36,371 bases of DNA from Peribacillus alkalitolerans (GCF_010882125.1 NZ_JAAGVZ010000028.1:1-36371), one strand, 5' to 3'. Positions 16,686 through 24,810 are shown, counted from the first letter of the stretch. Numbers and translations are program-made. Notes: generated by a model from the letters alone, not told the origin.

Positions 16686-18656
16686 TTAGACCTCCTCCGT
16701 GATGATCATGTTCTGATTGTCTAGGATATTTGAATCCTCTTCCATACCAAATGCGACATGGGTTTCAATCCATTTTCTACGAGGTTCTACTTTATCTCCC
16801 ATCAATGTAGACACACGTCTTTCTGCACGGGCAGCATCATCTATTCGTACCCTGATCAATGTTCTGGTCTCTGGATTCATCGTAGTATCCCAAAGCTGGT
16901 CTGCATTCATCTCTCCAAGACCTTTATATCTTTGAATGATATATCCTTTACCAACTTTTTTGATGGTACCTTGAAGTTCGTCATCATTCCAAGCATACTC
17001 AATCACTTCTTTTTTTCCTGTACCTTTACTTACTTTATATAGAGGTGGCAATGCGATAAAGATCTTTCCTTCCTCAATTAAAGGTCGCATATACCGATAA
17101 AAGAACGTTAGTAACAAGACTTGGATATGGGCTCCATCTGTGTCAGCATCAGTCATGATTACGATTTTGTCATAGTTGATGTCGCCAACGTTAAAATCAG
17201 GTCCAACGCCACCACCAATTGCGTGAATGATAGTGTTAATTTCTTCATTTTTAAAGATATCCGAAAGCTTGGCTTTCTCGGTATTGATGACCTTACCTCG
17301 TAAAGGCAAAACTGCCTGGAATTTACGGTCACGACCTTGCTTAGCAGAGCCACCTGCAGAATCACCCTCAACTAGGTACAATTCATTTTTCTGAGGGTTC
17401 CTGGACTGAGCAGGTGTTAGTTTTCCAGAAAGAATCGAATCAGATTTCTTTCTCTTTTTGCCACTCCTTGCATCCTCACGAGCTTTTCTAGCCGCCTCAC
17501 GTGCTTGGTATGCTTTAATCGATTTTTTAATAAGCATAGAAGCAGTTTCAGGATTTTCTTGAAGGAAATATGCTAAATGTTCTGAAACAATCGAGTCCAC
17601 ACTTGAACGTGCTTCACTTGTTCCTAATTTGCTTTTTGTCTGGCCTTCAAATTGAAGTAATTCTTCAGGGATTCTCACTGAAATAATGGCTGCTAATCCT
17701 TCACGGATATCAGTACCTTCAAGATTTTTATCTTTTTCCTTTAGCATGCCTGTTTTACGGGCATACTCATTGAACACACGAGTCATGGCTGCTTTAGAGC
17801 CAATTTCATGTGTTCCTCCATCCTTCGTCCGAACATTATTGACAAAGCTCAAGACATTATCAGAGTAACCATCGTTGAATTGGAATGCAAAATCTAATTC
17901 AATACCGTTTTGCTCCCCTTCAAAGCTAACTACTGGATGAAGAGTTTCTTTATCTTCATTCAAATATTGGACAAATGCTTCGATACCATTATCATAATGG
18001 AATGTTTCATGTTGTCCATCCCTCTCATCGATCAGCTCAATTTTCATCCCCTTCATTAAGAAAGCAGATTCTCTTAAGCGCTCAGATAAAGTCTCAAAGT
18101 TAAAAGTAGTTGTAGAAAAAATCGAAGCGTCTGGTTTAAAATGGATTGTCGTCCCGTTTGATTTGCTTGTCCCAACTTTTTCAAGAGTCGTAACGGGTTT
18201 ACCACCATTCTCAAAGCGTTGTTTATACAAATTACCGTCTCTCTTAATGGTAACATCAAGCCAAACGGAAAGTGCATTAACTACCGAAGCACCTACTCCA
18301 TGCAATCCACCGCTTGTTTTATAGCCGCCCTGTCCAAATTTCCCACCTGCATGTAGGACTGTCAGGATGACTTCTGGGGTTGGTTTACCGAGTTTATGCA
18401 TTCCAGTAGGCATACCTCTCCCCTTATCAACTACACTAATGCTATTGTCTTTATGTATTTTTACGATGATCGTATCGCCATGCCCTGCTAGCGCTTCATC
18501 GATAGAATTATCTACAATTTCATAAACGAGGTGATGAAGACCTCTTGCATCCGTACTACCAATATACATCCCTGGTCGTTTACGTACAGCCTCCAACCCT
18601 TCCAGTACCTGGATGGCATCGTCGTTATATTCAATGGTTTTAGTATTCCTAGCCAC
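16686..18656 (-). CDS. parE: DNA topoisomerase IV subunit B
   Basis: 656 aa from the chosen GTG. The GHKL ATPase is EIVDNSIDEALAGH, VDKGRGMPTG and GGLHGVGASVVNALS; transducer; the TOPRIM domain is YLVEGDSAGGSAKQGRDR and MTDADTDGAHI; and C-terminal GLGEMNADQLWDTTM. It supplies ATP-driven strand passage to ParC. Start choice: AAAGGGG is 1 base before the in-frame ATG at 18662 but seven bases before GTG at 18656, giving MARNTKTIEYN, which matches the usual ParE N-terminus. Promoter and SOS-box-like site lie upstream. Confidence 0.94.
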   Translation of the reverse strand: MARNTKTIEYNDDAIQVLEGLEAVRKRPGMYIGSTDARGLHHLVYEIVDNSIDEALAGHGDTIIVKIHKDNSISVVDKGRGMPTGMHKLGKPTPEVILTVLHAGGKFGQGGYKTSGGLHGVGASVVNALSVWLDVTIKRDGNLYKQRFENGGKPVTTLEKVGTSKSNGTTIHFKPDASIFSTTTFNFETLSERLRESAFLMKGMKIELIDERDGQHETFHYDNGIEAFVQYLNEDKETLHPVVSFEGEQNGIELDFAFQFNDGYSDNVLSFVNNVRTKDGGTHEIGSKAAMTRVFNEYARKTGMLKEKDKNLEGTDIREGLAAIISVRIPEELLQFEGQTKSKLGTSEARSSVDSIVSEHLAYFLQENPETASMLIKKSIKAYQAREAARKAREDARSGKKRKKSDSILSGKLTPAQSRNPQKNELYLVEGDSAGGSAKQGRDRKFQAVLPLRGKVINTEKAKLSDIFKNEEINTIIHAIGGGVGPDFNVGDINYDKIVIMTDADTDGAHIQVLLLTFFYRYMRPLIEEGKIFIALPPLYKVSKGTGKKEVIEYAWNDDELQGTIKKVGKGYIIQRYKGLGEMNADQLWDTTMNPETRTLIRVRIDDAARAERRVSTLMGDKVEPRRKWIETHVAFGMEEDSNILDNQNMIITEEV

Positions 18657-18775
18657 TGACATTCCCCTTTCTAACAAAACATCCACCAAATCAGTCTTAG
18701 ATTTTTATTTCTCCCCTAAGACTCTGAACCTTGCATTTTTAGTTTTAAAATTGATTTTAATCAGATGTAATAATT

Positions 18776-18804
18776 ATTATACCATACTAAGAACAATCGT
18801 TCGG
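18776..18804 (-). promoter_or_regulatory. parEC promoter with LexA (SOS) box-like site
   Basis: TATAAT lies at 18776-18781 on minus. 18790-18803 reads CGAACGATTGTTCT, close to the Bacillus LexA box CGAACRNRYGTTCG (two deviations), placed between the -10 and the expected -35 position. parEC is a known LexA target in B. subtilis, which supports the reading. The -35 hexamer is weak. Confidence 0.55.
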
Positions 18805-18832
18805 TTTCGACTTTCCATTACAACCTCGTTTT

Positions 18833-19052
18833 ACAATAAGATCATTGTTCTTTAATGGTAAAGTCTATGACTTATTGTATCGTTAAAAAATTTTTTCGCA
18901 AATAATCTTTTTGTTCGTTTTGGAAAATTTTATTGAAAATACTCGATATTTAACGGAAGTAAATGAGCTAAAGCCAAACATTAGTGAAAAGAAATTATAT
19001 ACTATCTTCAAATTGGATGTCCTAATCTTGAGCCATTTCTTTAATTAAAGGA
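18833..19052. other. Gene-free AT-rich stretch between parE and the CoA-binding protein gene
   Basis: It holds an ACAATAAG...CTTATTGT inverted pair (about 18833-18880) with a long loop, otherwise no open frame, ribosome site or repeat that I can support. Confidence 0.4.
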
Positions 19053-19095
19053 TAAAAAAACAAGGATATATGCTTTTATTAAGCTTATCCTTGTT
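19053..19095 (-). terminator. Terminator of the CoA-binding protein gene
   Basis: On minus AACAAGGAT pairs with ATCCTTGTT around a 19-base loop, then TTTTTTTATCC. Ten bases beyond the stop at 19105. Confidence 0.85.
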
Positions 19096-19104
19096 CATCA
19101 AATG

Positions 19105-19515
19105 TTATTTAGTTAATGCATGTTCCACTTTTATGCAGCGGTCCATGATTACTGTATGCCCTTTATCCTTAAGGAATTGATAAGCTTCTTCATTTTCTAC
19201 CCCTAATTGTGCCCAAAAAATGTCTGCATCAATTTCAGAAAATTCTTTTGCTATTTCAGGGAGTGCTTCAGATCTTCTAAATACGTTGACGATATCAACA
19301 TGTCCTTCAATATCTTTTAACGTAGGAACAGCTTTAACTCCTAACGCTTCCTCAATGGATGGATTCACAGGAATGATTTCGTATCCATTATCTTGCATGG
19401 CTTTGGATACCATGTATGACGTTCTTTCTGGATTATCTGACAGGCCTACTACAGCAATACGTTTTGAAGCCTTTAAGATTTTCCCCATTTCTTCACGTGT
19501 TGGATTTTGAATCAT
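19105..19515 (-). CDS. yneT: CoA-binding domain protein (YneT/YccU family)
   Basis: About 136 aa. Rossmann-type CoA-binding domain: ASKRIAVVGLSDNPERTSYMVSKAMQDNGYEIIPVNPS, then VDIVNVFRRSEALPEI, FWAQLGV and the C-terminal VIMDRCIKVEH, the family hallmark with a conserved Cys. Molecular role unknown; relatives resemble the CoA-binding domain of succinyl-CoA synthetase. Three in-frame ATGs occur; AAAGG nine bases before the ATG at 19515 is my choice, with 19524 and 19542 possible. In B. subtilis this gene also sits next to parE and divergent from plsY. Confidence 0.85.
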   Translation of the reverse strand: MIQNPTREEMGKILKASKRIAVVGLSDNPERTSYMVSKAMQDNGYEIIPVNPSIEEALGVKAVPTLKDIEGHVDIVNVFRRSEALPEIAKEFSEIDADIFWAQLGVENEEAYQFLKDKGHTVIMDRCIKVEHALTK

Positions 19516-19594
19516 ATCAATCATCCTTTCCTTTTTAGTCATTATAACAACACAAGAAATCGCAAAGCTAATTTTTACTCCTGAAATAAAACTT

Positions 19595-19745
19595 TTAAAG
19601 AGTCTTTTGCGACTTTTTTACATCCTCTTTGTCTATATCTACCGAAGCATTCATTTCCGACATGTCTTCTTCCGTGATCTTTCCACCTAACTCATTAAGT
19701 ACCTTTTCCAATTCAGGGAACTATTCAAGTGTTGTCATTAAAATC
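19595..19745 (-). pseudogene. Remnant of a glycine-betaine ABC transporter binding protein C-terminus
   Basis: On minus, 19595 upwards encodes FPELEKVLNELGGKITEEDM then SEMNASVDIDKEDVKK and a stop. This matches the C-terminal tail pattern of OpuAC-type betaine-binding proteins (LNEL.GKI..E.M..MN..VD). An in-frame TAG precedes FPEL, and no rest of the gene is present. A deleted transporter operon is the likely source. Assigned by motif recall, not by search. Confidence 0.45.
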
Positions 19746-19813
19746 AAACTCAAAAGAGTCATGTTGATTTCTATATTTTCTGTTACCATTTAAGATGTTA
19801 TTACAATCTCAAC

Positions 19814-21121
19814 CTATTTATCCTTATGCTTCTCATGTTGAGATGAGCGATCCAAGTAACTCACGAGTTGTTGGCCTATAATGATCGCAATCGTTCCCAC
19901 AATTAGTCCATTTGAAAAAATGGCTGTGACGATTGGAGACAAGCCGACAAATGAATCAACAGGAACGAACATACAGCCCACTCCAATAAAAAGGGAGATG
20001 CCTATGGACAATTTTAAGTTTGGGTTGTCACTTCTTTGTATATCTTGCAGTGCTAATCCAATCATCCCCGCAAAAACAACAAAACTAACAGAATAACCTA
20101 CAGGAGTGGGTAAGCTTGATAAAAAATTCATCATTGCAGGAAATAATGAAACAAGTATTACTAAACAACATCCTAAGACAAAGGGCAAACGGCTTACTGT
20201 TTTTGTAGTCTGTATGACCCCCCCTGCCCCCGATAAAGGAACAGGTCCCATTGTGCTAAATAAACCAGCAACAATTTGACTGATGCCCCCCATCATACCA
20301 GCATAATTCTCCCGATTTTTGGCGGTAGTTTTTCCATAACCTTGCACTACTTGTTCAACAATCCGTATACTTGCAATCATGTTAGTAATGAGTAAAAGTG
20401 TCACAAATAGTGATGCTACAATCAAACCACCATCAAAAATGGGACCACCAAAAACTAAAACTTTTGGGAAACTCATCATATTTCCAGAGTGTAAAGGTAT
20501 GGTTGCAGTTAATCCAAACACCCCGAATAAAGTCCAACCAAATGCTAGTGATAATAGTATGGCGTATTGTCTTAACAAGGGTTTAGTACTAATAGAAAGT
20601 AGTATGGTAAAAGCAACTATGAGGAAACATAGCATGGCCACTTTTCCATCTATCGAGTCTTGCCTATATCCTATTCCAAGCATGCCAATCACAAAACTTT
20701 TGCTAAGCTGAAGAACTAATAGAAGGAGATAAACTCCTGTTACGGCTGGAGTGAATAACTTGCTAAGTGGTTTGATCAGTCCAAATACACTTAATAAAAT
20801 AAAAATGACACCACTTGCAATTAATGCGCCTTGTAAAGCTTGTAACGTTTCTAATTCGCTAGAAAATAAAGTGCCTGAAAGACCAGCATAGACCGTAAAA
20901 ATCCCCCACCATATTCCTGCTGGCCCATCATTAATTGGCAATCGATGACCGAAATAGGCTTGAAGAATTCCCGCTACTCCCATTACAAACATATTCCTTT
21001 GTACGAAAGAGGAAGTAGCAGCAGCATCTAGCCCAAATAACCCGGCAACTGCAATTGGGGCCACTATAGAACTAGCAAACATAAATGCCATCCATTGCAA
21101 AGAAGAAAATGTAGTTTTCAT
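19814..21121 (-). CDS. Nucleobase (xanthine/uracil-type) permease, NCS2/NAT family
   Basis: 435 aa, about 12-14 hydrophobic segments. LPINDGPAGIWWGIFTVYAGL in the N-terminal repeat and GGISQIVAGLFSTMGPVPLSGAGG followed by VIQTTKTVSRLPF mark the NAT substrate region. It probably imports xanthine, uracil or a related base with protons; the exact substrate is not readable. TAGGTG lies six bases before the ATG at 21121; a GTG three codons upstream is less likely. It stands alone, interrupting the yneT-plsY neighbourhood, next to the betaine transporter remnant. Promoter at 21156-21184; no purine riboswitch seen in the leader. Confidence 0.85.
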   Translation of the reverse strand: MKTTFSSLQWMAFMFASSIVAPIAVAGLFGLDAAATSSFVQRNMFVMGVAGILQAYFGHRLPINDGPAGIWWGIFTVYAGLSGTLFSSELETLQALQGALIASGVIFILLSVFGLIKPLSKLFTPAVTGVYLLLLVLQLSKSFVIGMLGIGYRQDSIDGKVAMLCFLIVAFTILLSISTKPLLRQYAILLSLAFGWTLFGVFGLTATIPLHSGNMMSFPKVLVFGGPIFDGGLIVASLFVTLLLITNMIASIRIVEQVVQGYGKTTAKNRENYAGMMGGISQIVAGLFSTMGPVPLSGAGGVIQTTKTVSRLPFVLGCCLVILVSLFPAMMNFLSSLPTPVGYSVSFVVFAGMIGLALQDIQRSDNPNLKLSIGISLFIGVGCMFVPVDSFVGLSPIVTAIFSNGLIVGTIAIIIGQQLVSYLDRSSQHEKHKDK

Positions 21122-21155
21122 GGTATACACCTACCTTTTTCTAGAATTCTGCCTC

Positions 21156-21184
21156 ATTGTATGTCATATGGAAAAGTTTCTCAA
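21156..21184 (-). promoter_or_regulatory. Promoter of the permease gene
   Basis: On minus TTGAGA (21179-21184), 17-base spacer, TACAAT (21156-21161), 35 bases upstream of the permease start. Confidence 0.6.
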
Positions 21185-21242
21185 TCAATACACTTAAAAA
21201 GGCTTTAATTGAAAATTCTTAAGGTTTTATCTCAAAAGTCGT

Positions 21243-21250
21243 GGTAAAAT
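21243..21250 (+). promoter_or_regulatory. Extended -10 of the plsY promoter
   Basis: TGGTAAAAT carries the TGn extension of sigma-A promoters and lies 46 bases before the plsY start. No good -35 hexamer at 16-18 bases, which an extended -10 can tolerate. Confidence 0.4.
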
Positions 21251-21296
21251 AATAGCACTGCATGATTCAAGAAAAGATTTAGAAAGGGCTAATCAA

Positions 21297-21887
21297 ATGA
21301 CGTTTTTAGTTATTATTCTTTCGTATTTAATTGGCTCCATCCCATCGGGGTTAATTATCGGTAAGATGTTCTATTCAACCGATATAAGAGAGCACGGGAG
21401 CGGAAACCTGGGAGGAACGAACACTTTTAGAACTCTAGGTGTTAAAGCAGGATTAATCGTTACGATCATGGACGTTTTGAAAGGTACATTAGCTACCGCT
21501 CTACCTTTTTTATTAGGAGTAGACCTACATCCACTTTTAGTCGGAGTATTTGCGATCGTAGGCCATATGTATCCAATATTTGCTGGATTCAAAGGCGGTA
21601 AAGCCGTAGCAACATCAGGTGGAGTTTTGCTTGGTTATGCACCTTTATTGTTTCTACTGTTGTTTCCAGTGTTTTTTATTACCTTGTACATAACAAAGTA
21701 TGTTTCACTTTCTTCTATAATTACTGCAATCATTGCGTTAATAGGTGCGATTATAACTGGTGATCTTCTTTTAATCATCGTTGTAGCCTTGATGGCAATC
21801 TTTATTGTTTATAGACACCGAGCGAACATAAAGAGGATAAGAGAAGGAAATGAACCTAAAATAAAATGGATGCAGCGTAAAAGGTAA
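21297..21887 (+). CDS. plsY: Acyl-phosphate:glycerol-3-phosphate acyltransferase
   Basis: 196 aa, five hydrophobic segments. The three conserved cytoplasmic motifs are visible: [30 protein letters not shown] and [13 protein letters not shown]. It transfers the acyl group from acyl-phosphate (made by PlsX) to glycerol-3-phosphate, the first membrane step of phospholipid synthesis. AAAGGG lies eight bases before the ATG. It is divergent from the permease gene and is the only plus-strand core gene in the window; terminator at 21935. Confidence 0.95.
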   Translation: MTFLVIILSYLIGSIPSGLIIGKMFYSTDIREHGSGNLGGTNTFRTLGVKAGLIVTIMDVLKGTLATALPFLLGVDLHPLLVGVFAIVGHMYPIFAGFKGGKAVATSGGVLLGYAPLLFLLLFPVFFITLYITKYVSLSSIITAIIALIGAIITGDLLLIIVVALMAIFIVYRHRANIKRIREGNEPKIKWMQRKR

Positions 21888-21934
21888 TTGAGGATAAGAA
21901 ATCAAATATGTACAAATAAAATATTTTCACAAGC

Positions 21935-21974
21935 AACCTCGAACACTAATTGTCGAGGTTTATTTTTGTATTTT
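21935..21974 (+). terminator. Terminator of plsY
   Basis: AACCTCGA pairs with TCGAGGTT around a ten-base loop, followed by TATTTTTGTATTTT. Confidence 0.88.
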
Positions 21975-22017
21975 AATTGGTAAATAGGTCTCTAATGGTT
22001 ATATAACTACCTCTCAC

Positions 22018-22137
22018 TACTTCTGAAAGAAAAAGAGGGAAGTGGGAGACCCCACCCTCCCCGTGGAAAGCAAGTGCCTCTCGCTGCAATCAACGGACAA
22101 TCTTTATAATAACAACAATCTATTCGAAAAGAGCAAA
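22018..22137. repeat. Degenerate Bacillaceae intergenic repeat, copy 2
   Basis: The reverse complement begins GCTCTTTTCGAATAGATTGT and contains GCTTTCCACGGGG and GTGGGGTCTCCCAC, the same blocks as at 1368-1511. It marks the junction between the core region and the accessory array. Confidence 0.5.
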
Positions 22138-22152
22138 AAAAAAGACCTGATA

Positions 22153-22299
22153 TTAATCAAGTCTTCCCTCTTTCTCATATGCAATCACCACAACATCTTT
22201 ATTGGTTTGTGATTTAATCTTGTTTTCAAACGCCTTAATTTCATCTATCACATTTTCTTCCAAAACAGCAGCGGAATACATGTTTTTACTATTCATCAT
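22153..22299 (-). CDS. Small hypothetical protein (48 aa)
   Basis: Translates as MMNSKNMYSAAVLEENVIDE continuing to VVVIAYEKEGRLD. AAGGGGTGAA lies just upstream of two adjacent ATGs (22299 and 22296). Charged, soluble, no membrane segment or known motif. The good ribosome site and composition make it more than a chance frame, but no function can be given. Confidence 0.5.
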   Translation of the reverse strand: MMNSKNMYSAAVLEENVIDEIKAFENKIKSQTNKDVVVIAYEKEGRLD

Positions 22300-22558
22300 T
22301 TCACCCCTTTTCATTAGTATGACCGATATATTTATTTACATCCAATAAAGGTTGTAATCCCTGCTTCTTCTCTTTGTGTAAGTGTTTCAATTTATTACAC
22401 TATGAGATAACATAAGGATTGTAATATGTGAAAAAATGAATGAAGAAAATAATGATCTGTTCTATATCTAACATAGTAAAAAGGCATTTCATGGTAACGG
22501 GTTTTGTTTTGAAGTCCAAAACTTAAAATAGTTTGGAAAATAACAAGTTAAATCGCAC
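22300..22558. other. Gene-free stretch
   Basis: AT-rich, no open frame with a ribosome site. ACTTAAAATAGTTTGG near 22530 could be a worn right-motif of the cassette repeat. Nothing else seen. Confidence 0.3.
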
Positions 22559-22592
22559 AAAAAAGACACCGAAATTTACGGTGCCTTTTTTA
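22559..22592. terminator. Symmetric terminator at the left end of the cassette array
   Basis: GGCACCGTAAATTTCGGTGT forms a stem flanked by A-run and T-run on both strands (AAAAAAGACACCG ... CGGTGCCTTTTTT), so it can stop transcription both ways. Confidence 0.85.
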
Positions 22593-22609
22593 TGTATTAA
22601 TTATTTTTC

Positions 22610-22641
22610 TTGTTCAACTATAGCCCCATTTAGTTTAAGTG
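22610..22641 (-). repeat. Cassette repeat, left motif (E1)
   Basis: On minus CACTTAAACTAAATGGGGC then TATAGTTGAACAAG, between the 94-aa gene and the terminator at 22559. Close match to the motif at 26935-26965. Confidence 0.7.
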
Positions 22642-22674
22642 AAAGGTTTCACGAACTATAGCAAGTTGTTATCT

Positions 22675-22959
22675 TTAACTAGTTCTATATGGACGAGCCA
22701 ATTGTAAAGAAGTTAGTCGTTCTACTAACTCTAAATACTCATCATTATTAATTTCAAATGGTTCCCACTCTCCTGCACGAGGATAATCACCTTTTAGGAA
22801 CAACCTATTAACTATATCAAGTGTTGGGATTACCTTTTGAAAATCTAGTAATAGCATTCCCGTATCAAATATTAATTCTGCTGGTGTACCTTTCTTTGAT
22901 ACAAAATTTCCCTTTGAACCATATGCTTCAGGGAGTAAGTTATATTCAAGTGTTCTCAA
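22675..22959 (-). CDS. Hypothetical protein (94 aa)
   Basis: Not recognised. Soluble, mixed alpha/beta composition, with FDTGMLLLDFQKVIPTLDIV in the middle and an acidic C-terminal part ending LTSLQLARPYRTS. The start is TTG at 22959 with AAAGGG nine bases upstream; the frame is closed by TAA 40 bases further up, so there is no ATG choice. First gene of the array after E1; flanked by repeat copies on both sides. Size and isolated position fit a captured cassette gene. Confidence 0.6.
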   Translation of the reverse strand: MRTLEYNLLPEAYGSKGNFVSKKGTPAELIFDTGMLLLDFQKVIPTLDIVNRLFLKGDYPRAGEWEPFEINNDEYLELVERLTSLQLARPYRTS

Positions 22960-22986
22960 TTTTCCAAACCCTTTCTCAAGTATCCT

Positions 22987-23064
22987 TCCCCTTTAACTAA
23001 ATTAAGAAAATAGTCGCAAAACAACCTTGTACTCCTACTCAAGCACGTTAGTTGAACTAAGAGC
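22987..23064 (-). repeat. Cassette repeat (E2), diverged
   Basis: On minus CTTAGTTCAACTAACGTGC (23040-23060) follows the UPF0158 gene and CTTAATTTAGTTAAAGGGG (22987-23008) precedes the 94-aa gene. The centre has lost a clean hairpin; GGGCGATTTC upstream recurs at 32150. Confidence 0.55.
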
Positions 23065-23102
23065 TACCGATAAAGAAATCGCCCTTGTTCTTAAAATGAC
23101 TT

Positions 23103-23570
23103 TTATTCAATATAGTTTACATTGTTGACTTTACACCAATCTATAGCAATCTCTTTATATCGTTCGTCACGATATGAATACCATTGATCTTCAATATCAA
23201 AATCGATGATTTTATCCTTAAATCTTCTAAAGGCACCCTTTCCCTGAATTGCATTTAATAACAAATTTCGTTTTTCTAGATCACTTACCGACAGGCAAAA
23301 ATCTTCTATAATCTCATATTCGTTAACTTCATATTTTGTCGGTAGCTCTATGTAATTCTCAAAGTTTTCAAATACATCAATTGCAACATTTCTATTTTCT
23401 TGTTGCCAATCAGGTAAATGATTAATTGGTTTTTCCTCTTCAGCTGCTATTAAGTCTTCCGAAGTTACTGAAATAATTTCACCTGTTTCTATTTTAAGAA
23501 ATGTCCGAGACTCTTCAAACTCCATTTCCAATTCTTCAATAATATATTGTAGCTTTACTGGATTGCCCAA
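23103..23570 (-). CDS. UPF0158 family protein
   Basis: 155 aa. The pattern NHLPDWQQENRNVAIDVFENF, then DFCLSVSDLEKRNLLLNAIQGKGAFRRFKD and WYSYRDERYKEIAIDWC (given as successive family blocks: LPDW, GAFRRFKD, WYxxRDERYKEIAIDW) is that of UPF0158 proteins, small acidic soluble proteins of unknown function. Start TTG at 23570 with AGGGTGAT about six bases upstream. Lone gene between repeat copies. Confidence 0.7.
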   Translation of the reverse strand: MGNPVKLQYIIEELEMEFEESRTFLKIETGEIISVTSEDLIAAEEEKPINHLPDWQQENRNVAIDVFENFENYIELPTKYEVNEYEIIEDFCLSVSDLEKRNLLLNAIQGKGAFRRFKDKIIDFDIEDQWYSYRDERYKEIAIDWCKVNNVNYIE

Positions 23571-23596
23571 TTTTTAATCACCCTTTATTTTTAATA

Positions 23597-23618
23597 ATTC
23601 ACCCCGAGTTGAAGAAGT
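23597..23618 (-). repeat. Cassette repeat, left motif (worn)
   Basis: Minus CTTCTTCAACTCGGGGTGAA, between the stop of the decayed gene at 23635 and the UPF0158 gene. Confidence 0.4.
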
Positions 23619-23634
23619 AAATATAAATCAATTT

Positions 23635-23951
23635 TTAATTGATAAAAATGTATCTACCATACTTATCATAAAATACATTGTACTCAAGCCATTCCCAAAT
23701 TTCATCTTCTTTTTTTCCTGAGTTCTGCTTCAACTTCATCTTCTGTATAAATATCAATTTGTGGTCGAGCTTCTCCTATTTTTAATATCTATTCGAAAAA
23801 TTCTTTTGTCTCACTTTTTTCTACATCGTCCTCAATGTCCATTCTTTCGAAAACCCCTGCATATATATTATCCAATAAATCAATTCCTTTAAAAGAAAAT
23901 ACATCGCCGCATAAAGTTTTCGTTCGTCTCTTCTGTAAATTTAATTGTCAT
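23635..23951 (-). pseudogene. Decayed gene with several frameshifts and a stop
   Basis: Starts MTIKFTEETNENFMRR, shifts frame to DVFSFKGIDLLDNIYAGVFE and on to KEFFE-stop, resumes as RPQIDIYTEDEVEAELRKK, and shifts again to EDEIWEWLEYNVFYDKYG before TAA. Pieces are collinear and acidic, so this was one protein of about 105 aa. Not recognised. Preceded by GAGGTGACC and a right-motif repeat, i.e. placed exactly like the intact cassette genes. Confidence 0.55.
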
Positions 23952-23985
23952 TTATGGTCACCTCGATAAAATTTTAACCGAGCCA

Positions 23986-24016
23986 TCTTCAACTATACTG
24001 CCCTTTAGGTCAATAT
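23986..24016 (-). repeat. Cassette repeat, right motif
   Basis: Minus GACCTAAAGGGCAGTATAGT then TGAAG, 35 bases upstream of the decayed gene start. Confidence 0.55.
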
Positions 24017-24247
24017 TAATCTTCCGAAATGGCAGCTGAATCTTCACTCGAAAGGTCCTGTTATTTCTACAAGATTTATCTATTGTATAGGAAATTTAGG
24101 TATATAAGAGAAATATGTAAAAGGAGATGAGATGGTAAAGAAATAATTGGAAATTTATGTTAAACTCTTTTTAAAAGGAGGATTATATTTCAAGTATTAA
24201 TAAGTCTATTACTGAATTTTTTCTGAAATTCCACAAACCTGCTAAGT
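24017..24247. other. Gene-free stretch
   Basis: AT-rich. A plus-strand TTAAAAGGAGGATTATA near 24172 looks like a ribosome site but is followed by no frame of useful length. Nothing else seen. Confidence 0.3.
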
Positions 24248-24279
24248 AAAAAAAACCGTTCCTGATTATTACAGAAACG
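24248..24279 (-). terminator. Terminator of the 79-aa membrane protein gene
   Basis: Minus CGTTTCTG pairs with CAGGAACG, then TTTTTTTTA. A left-motif remnant (CCAACTAACTC) lies between stop and stem. Confidence 0.8.
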
Positions 24280-24299
24280 AATGAGTTAGTTGGAATAGA

Positions 24300-24539
24300 T
24301 TACTCCTTAATACTTTTATGAAAATAATAAATGCCGATAAAAAAGAAAATTATACTCAACAATAAAGGTATGAATCCAATGTTATACAAAGCTGTTCCGA
24401 ACTGACCAAAATTAGAGCTCCGTCCTATCCCACCTTCTTCAGATGAATATAACGAATAGACTGCTGCCGATATAAGTGTCATTCCGAATAAAAGGGTGCT
24501 GGATAGAATTCCAATACCACCAATTACAAGGTTTTTCAT
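24300..24539 (-). CDS. Small two-helix membrane protein (79 aa)
   Basis: Two hydrophobic segments: LVIGGIGILSSTLLFGMTLI and IGFIPLLLSIIFFFIGIYYF, joined by a polar SSEEGGIGRSSNFG loop, with a short basic/acidic tail HKSIKE. Not recognised. Ribosome site AGGGGGAA just before the ATG. Carries its own terminator and a right-motif repeat about 85 bases upstream. Confidence 0.6.
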   Translation of the reverse strand: MKNLVIGGIGILSSTLLFGMTLISAAVYSLYSSEEGGIGRSSNFGQFGTALYNIGFIPLLLSIIFFFIGIYYFHKSIKE

Positions 24540-24622
24540 TTTTTCCCCCTAACTTAAAAATATGAATTTATATATTAAATTCCATCCTTAACTCTCAGAA
24601 CCTTTTCATTTTACAAATAAAG

Positions 24623-24679
24623 CTTATTAAACTAAACGGCCCCTTTAATTAAAAGAGAAAAGCTGTCGCAATGACAGCT
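24623..24679 (-). repeat. Cassette repeat: hairpin plus right motif (E4)
   Basis: Minus AGCTGTC-ATTGC-GACAGCT with TTTTCTC (24661-24679), then TTAAAGGGGCCGTTTAGTTT and AATAAG (24623-24650). The hairpin is nearly the same as in E7. It also serves as terminator of the genes at 24697-25114. Confidence 0.8.
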
Positions 24680-24696
24680 AGTTCTAAATTTTAATG

Positions 24697-24810
24697 TTAA
24701 TTATTTTTGTGTTTTTTCGTAGAAAAATAGATAGGTAATAGTATTGATAGGACTATAGGAGCTAGTCCAATTAATATAATTGTCCCCATTAGATTAATCA
24801 TGTTTTTCAT
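24697..24810 (-). CDS. Possible 37-aa single-helix membrane peptide
   Basis: MKNMINLMGTIILIGLAPIV then LSILLPIYFSTKKHKNN: one membrane segment and a basic tail. The ATG overlaps the last codons of the preceding gene in another frame, so translation could be coupled; no independent ribosome site. Could be chance. Confidence 0.35.
   Translation of the reverse strand: MKNMINLMGTIILIGLAPIVLSILLPIYFSTKKHKNN

Noticed and set aside
21122-21296. Purine riboswitch before the nucleobase permease
   Set aside because: The leader is too short past the promoter and lacks the paired arms and core of the purine aptamer.
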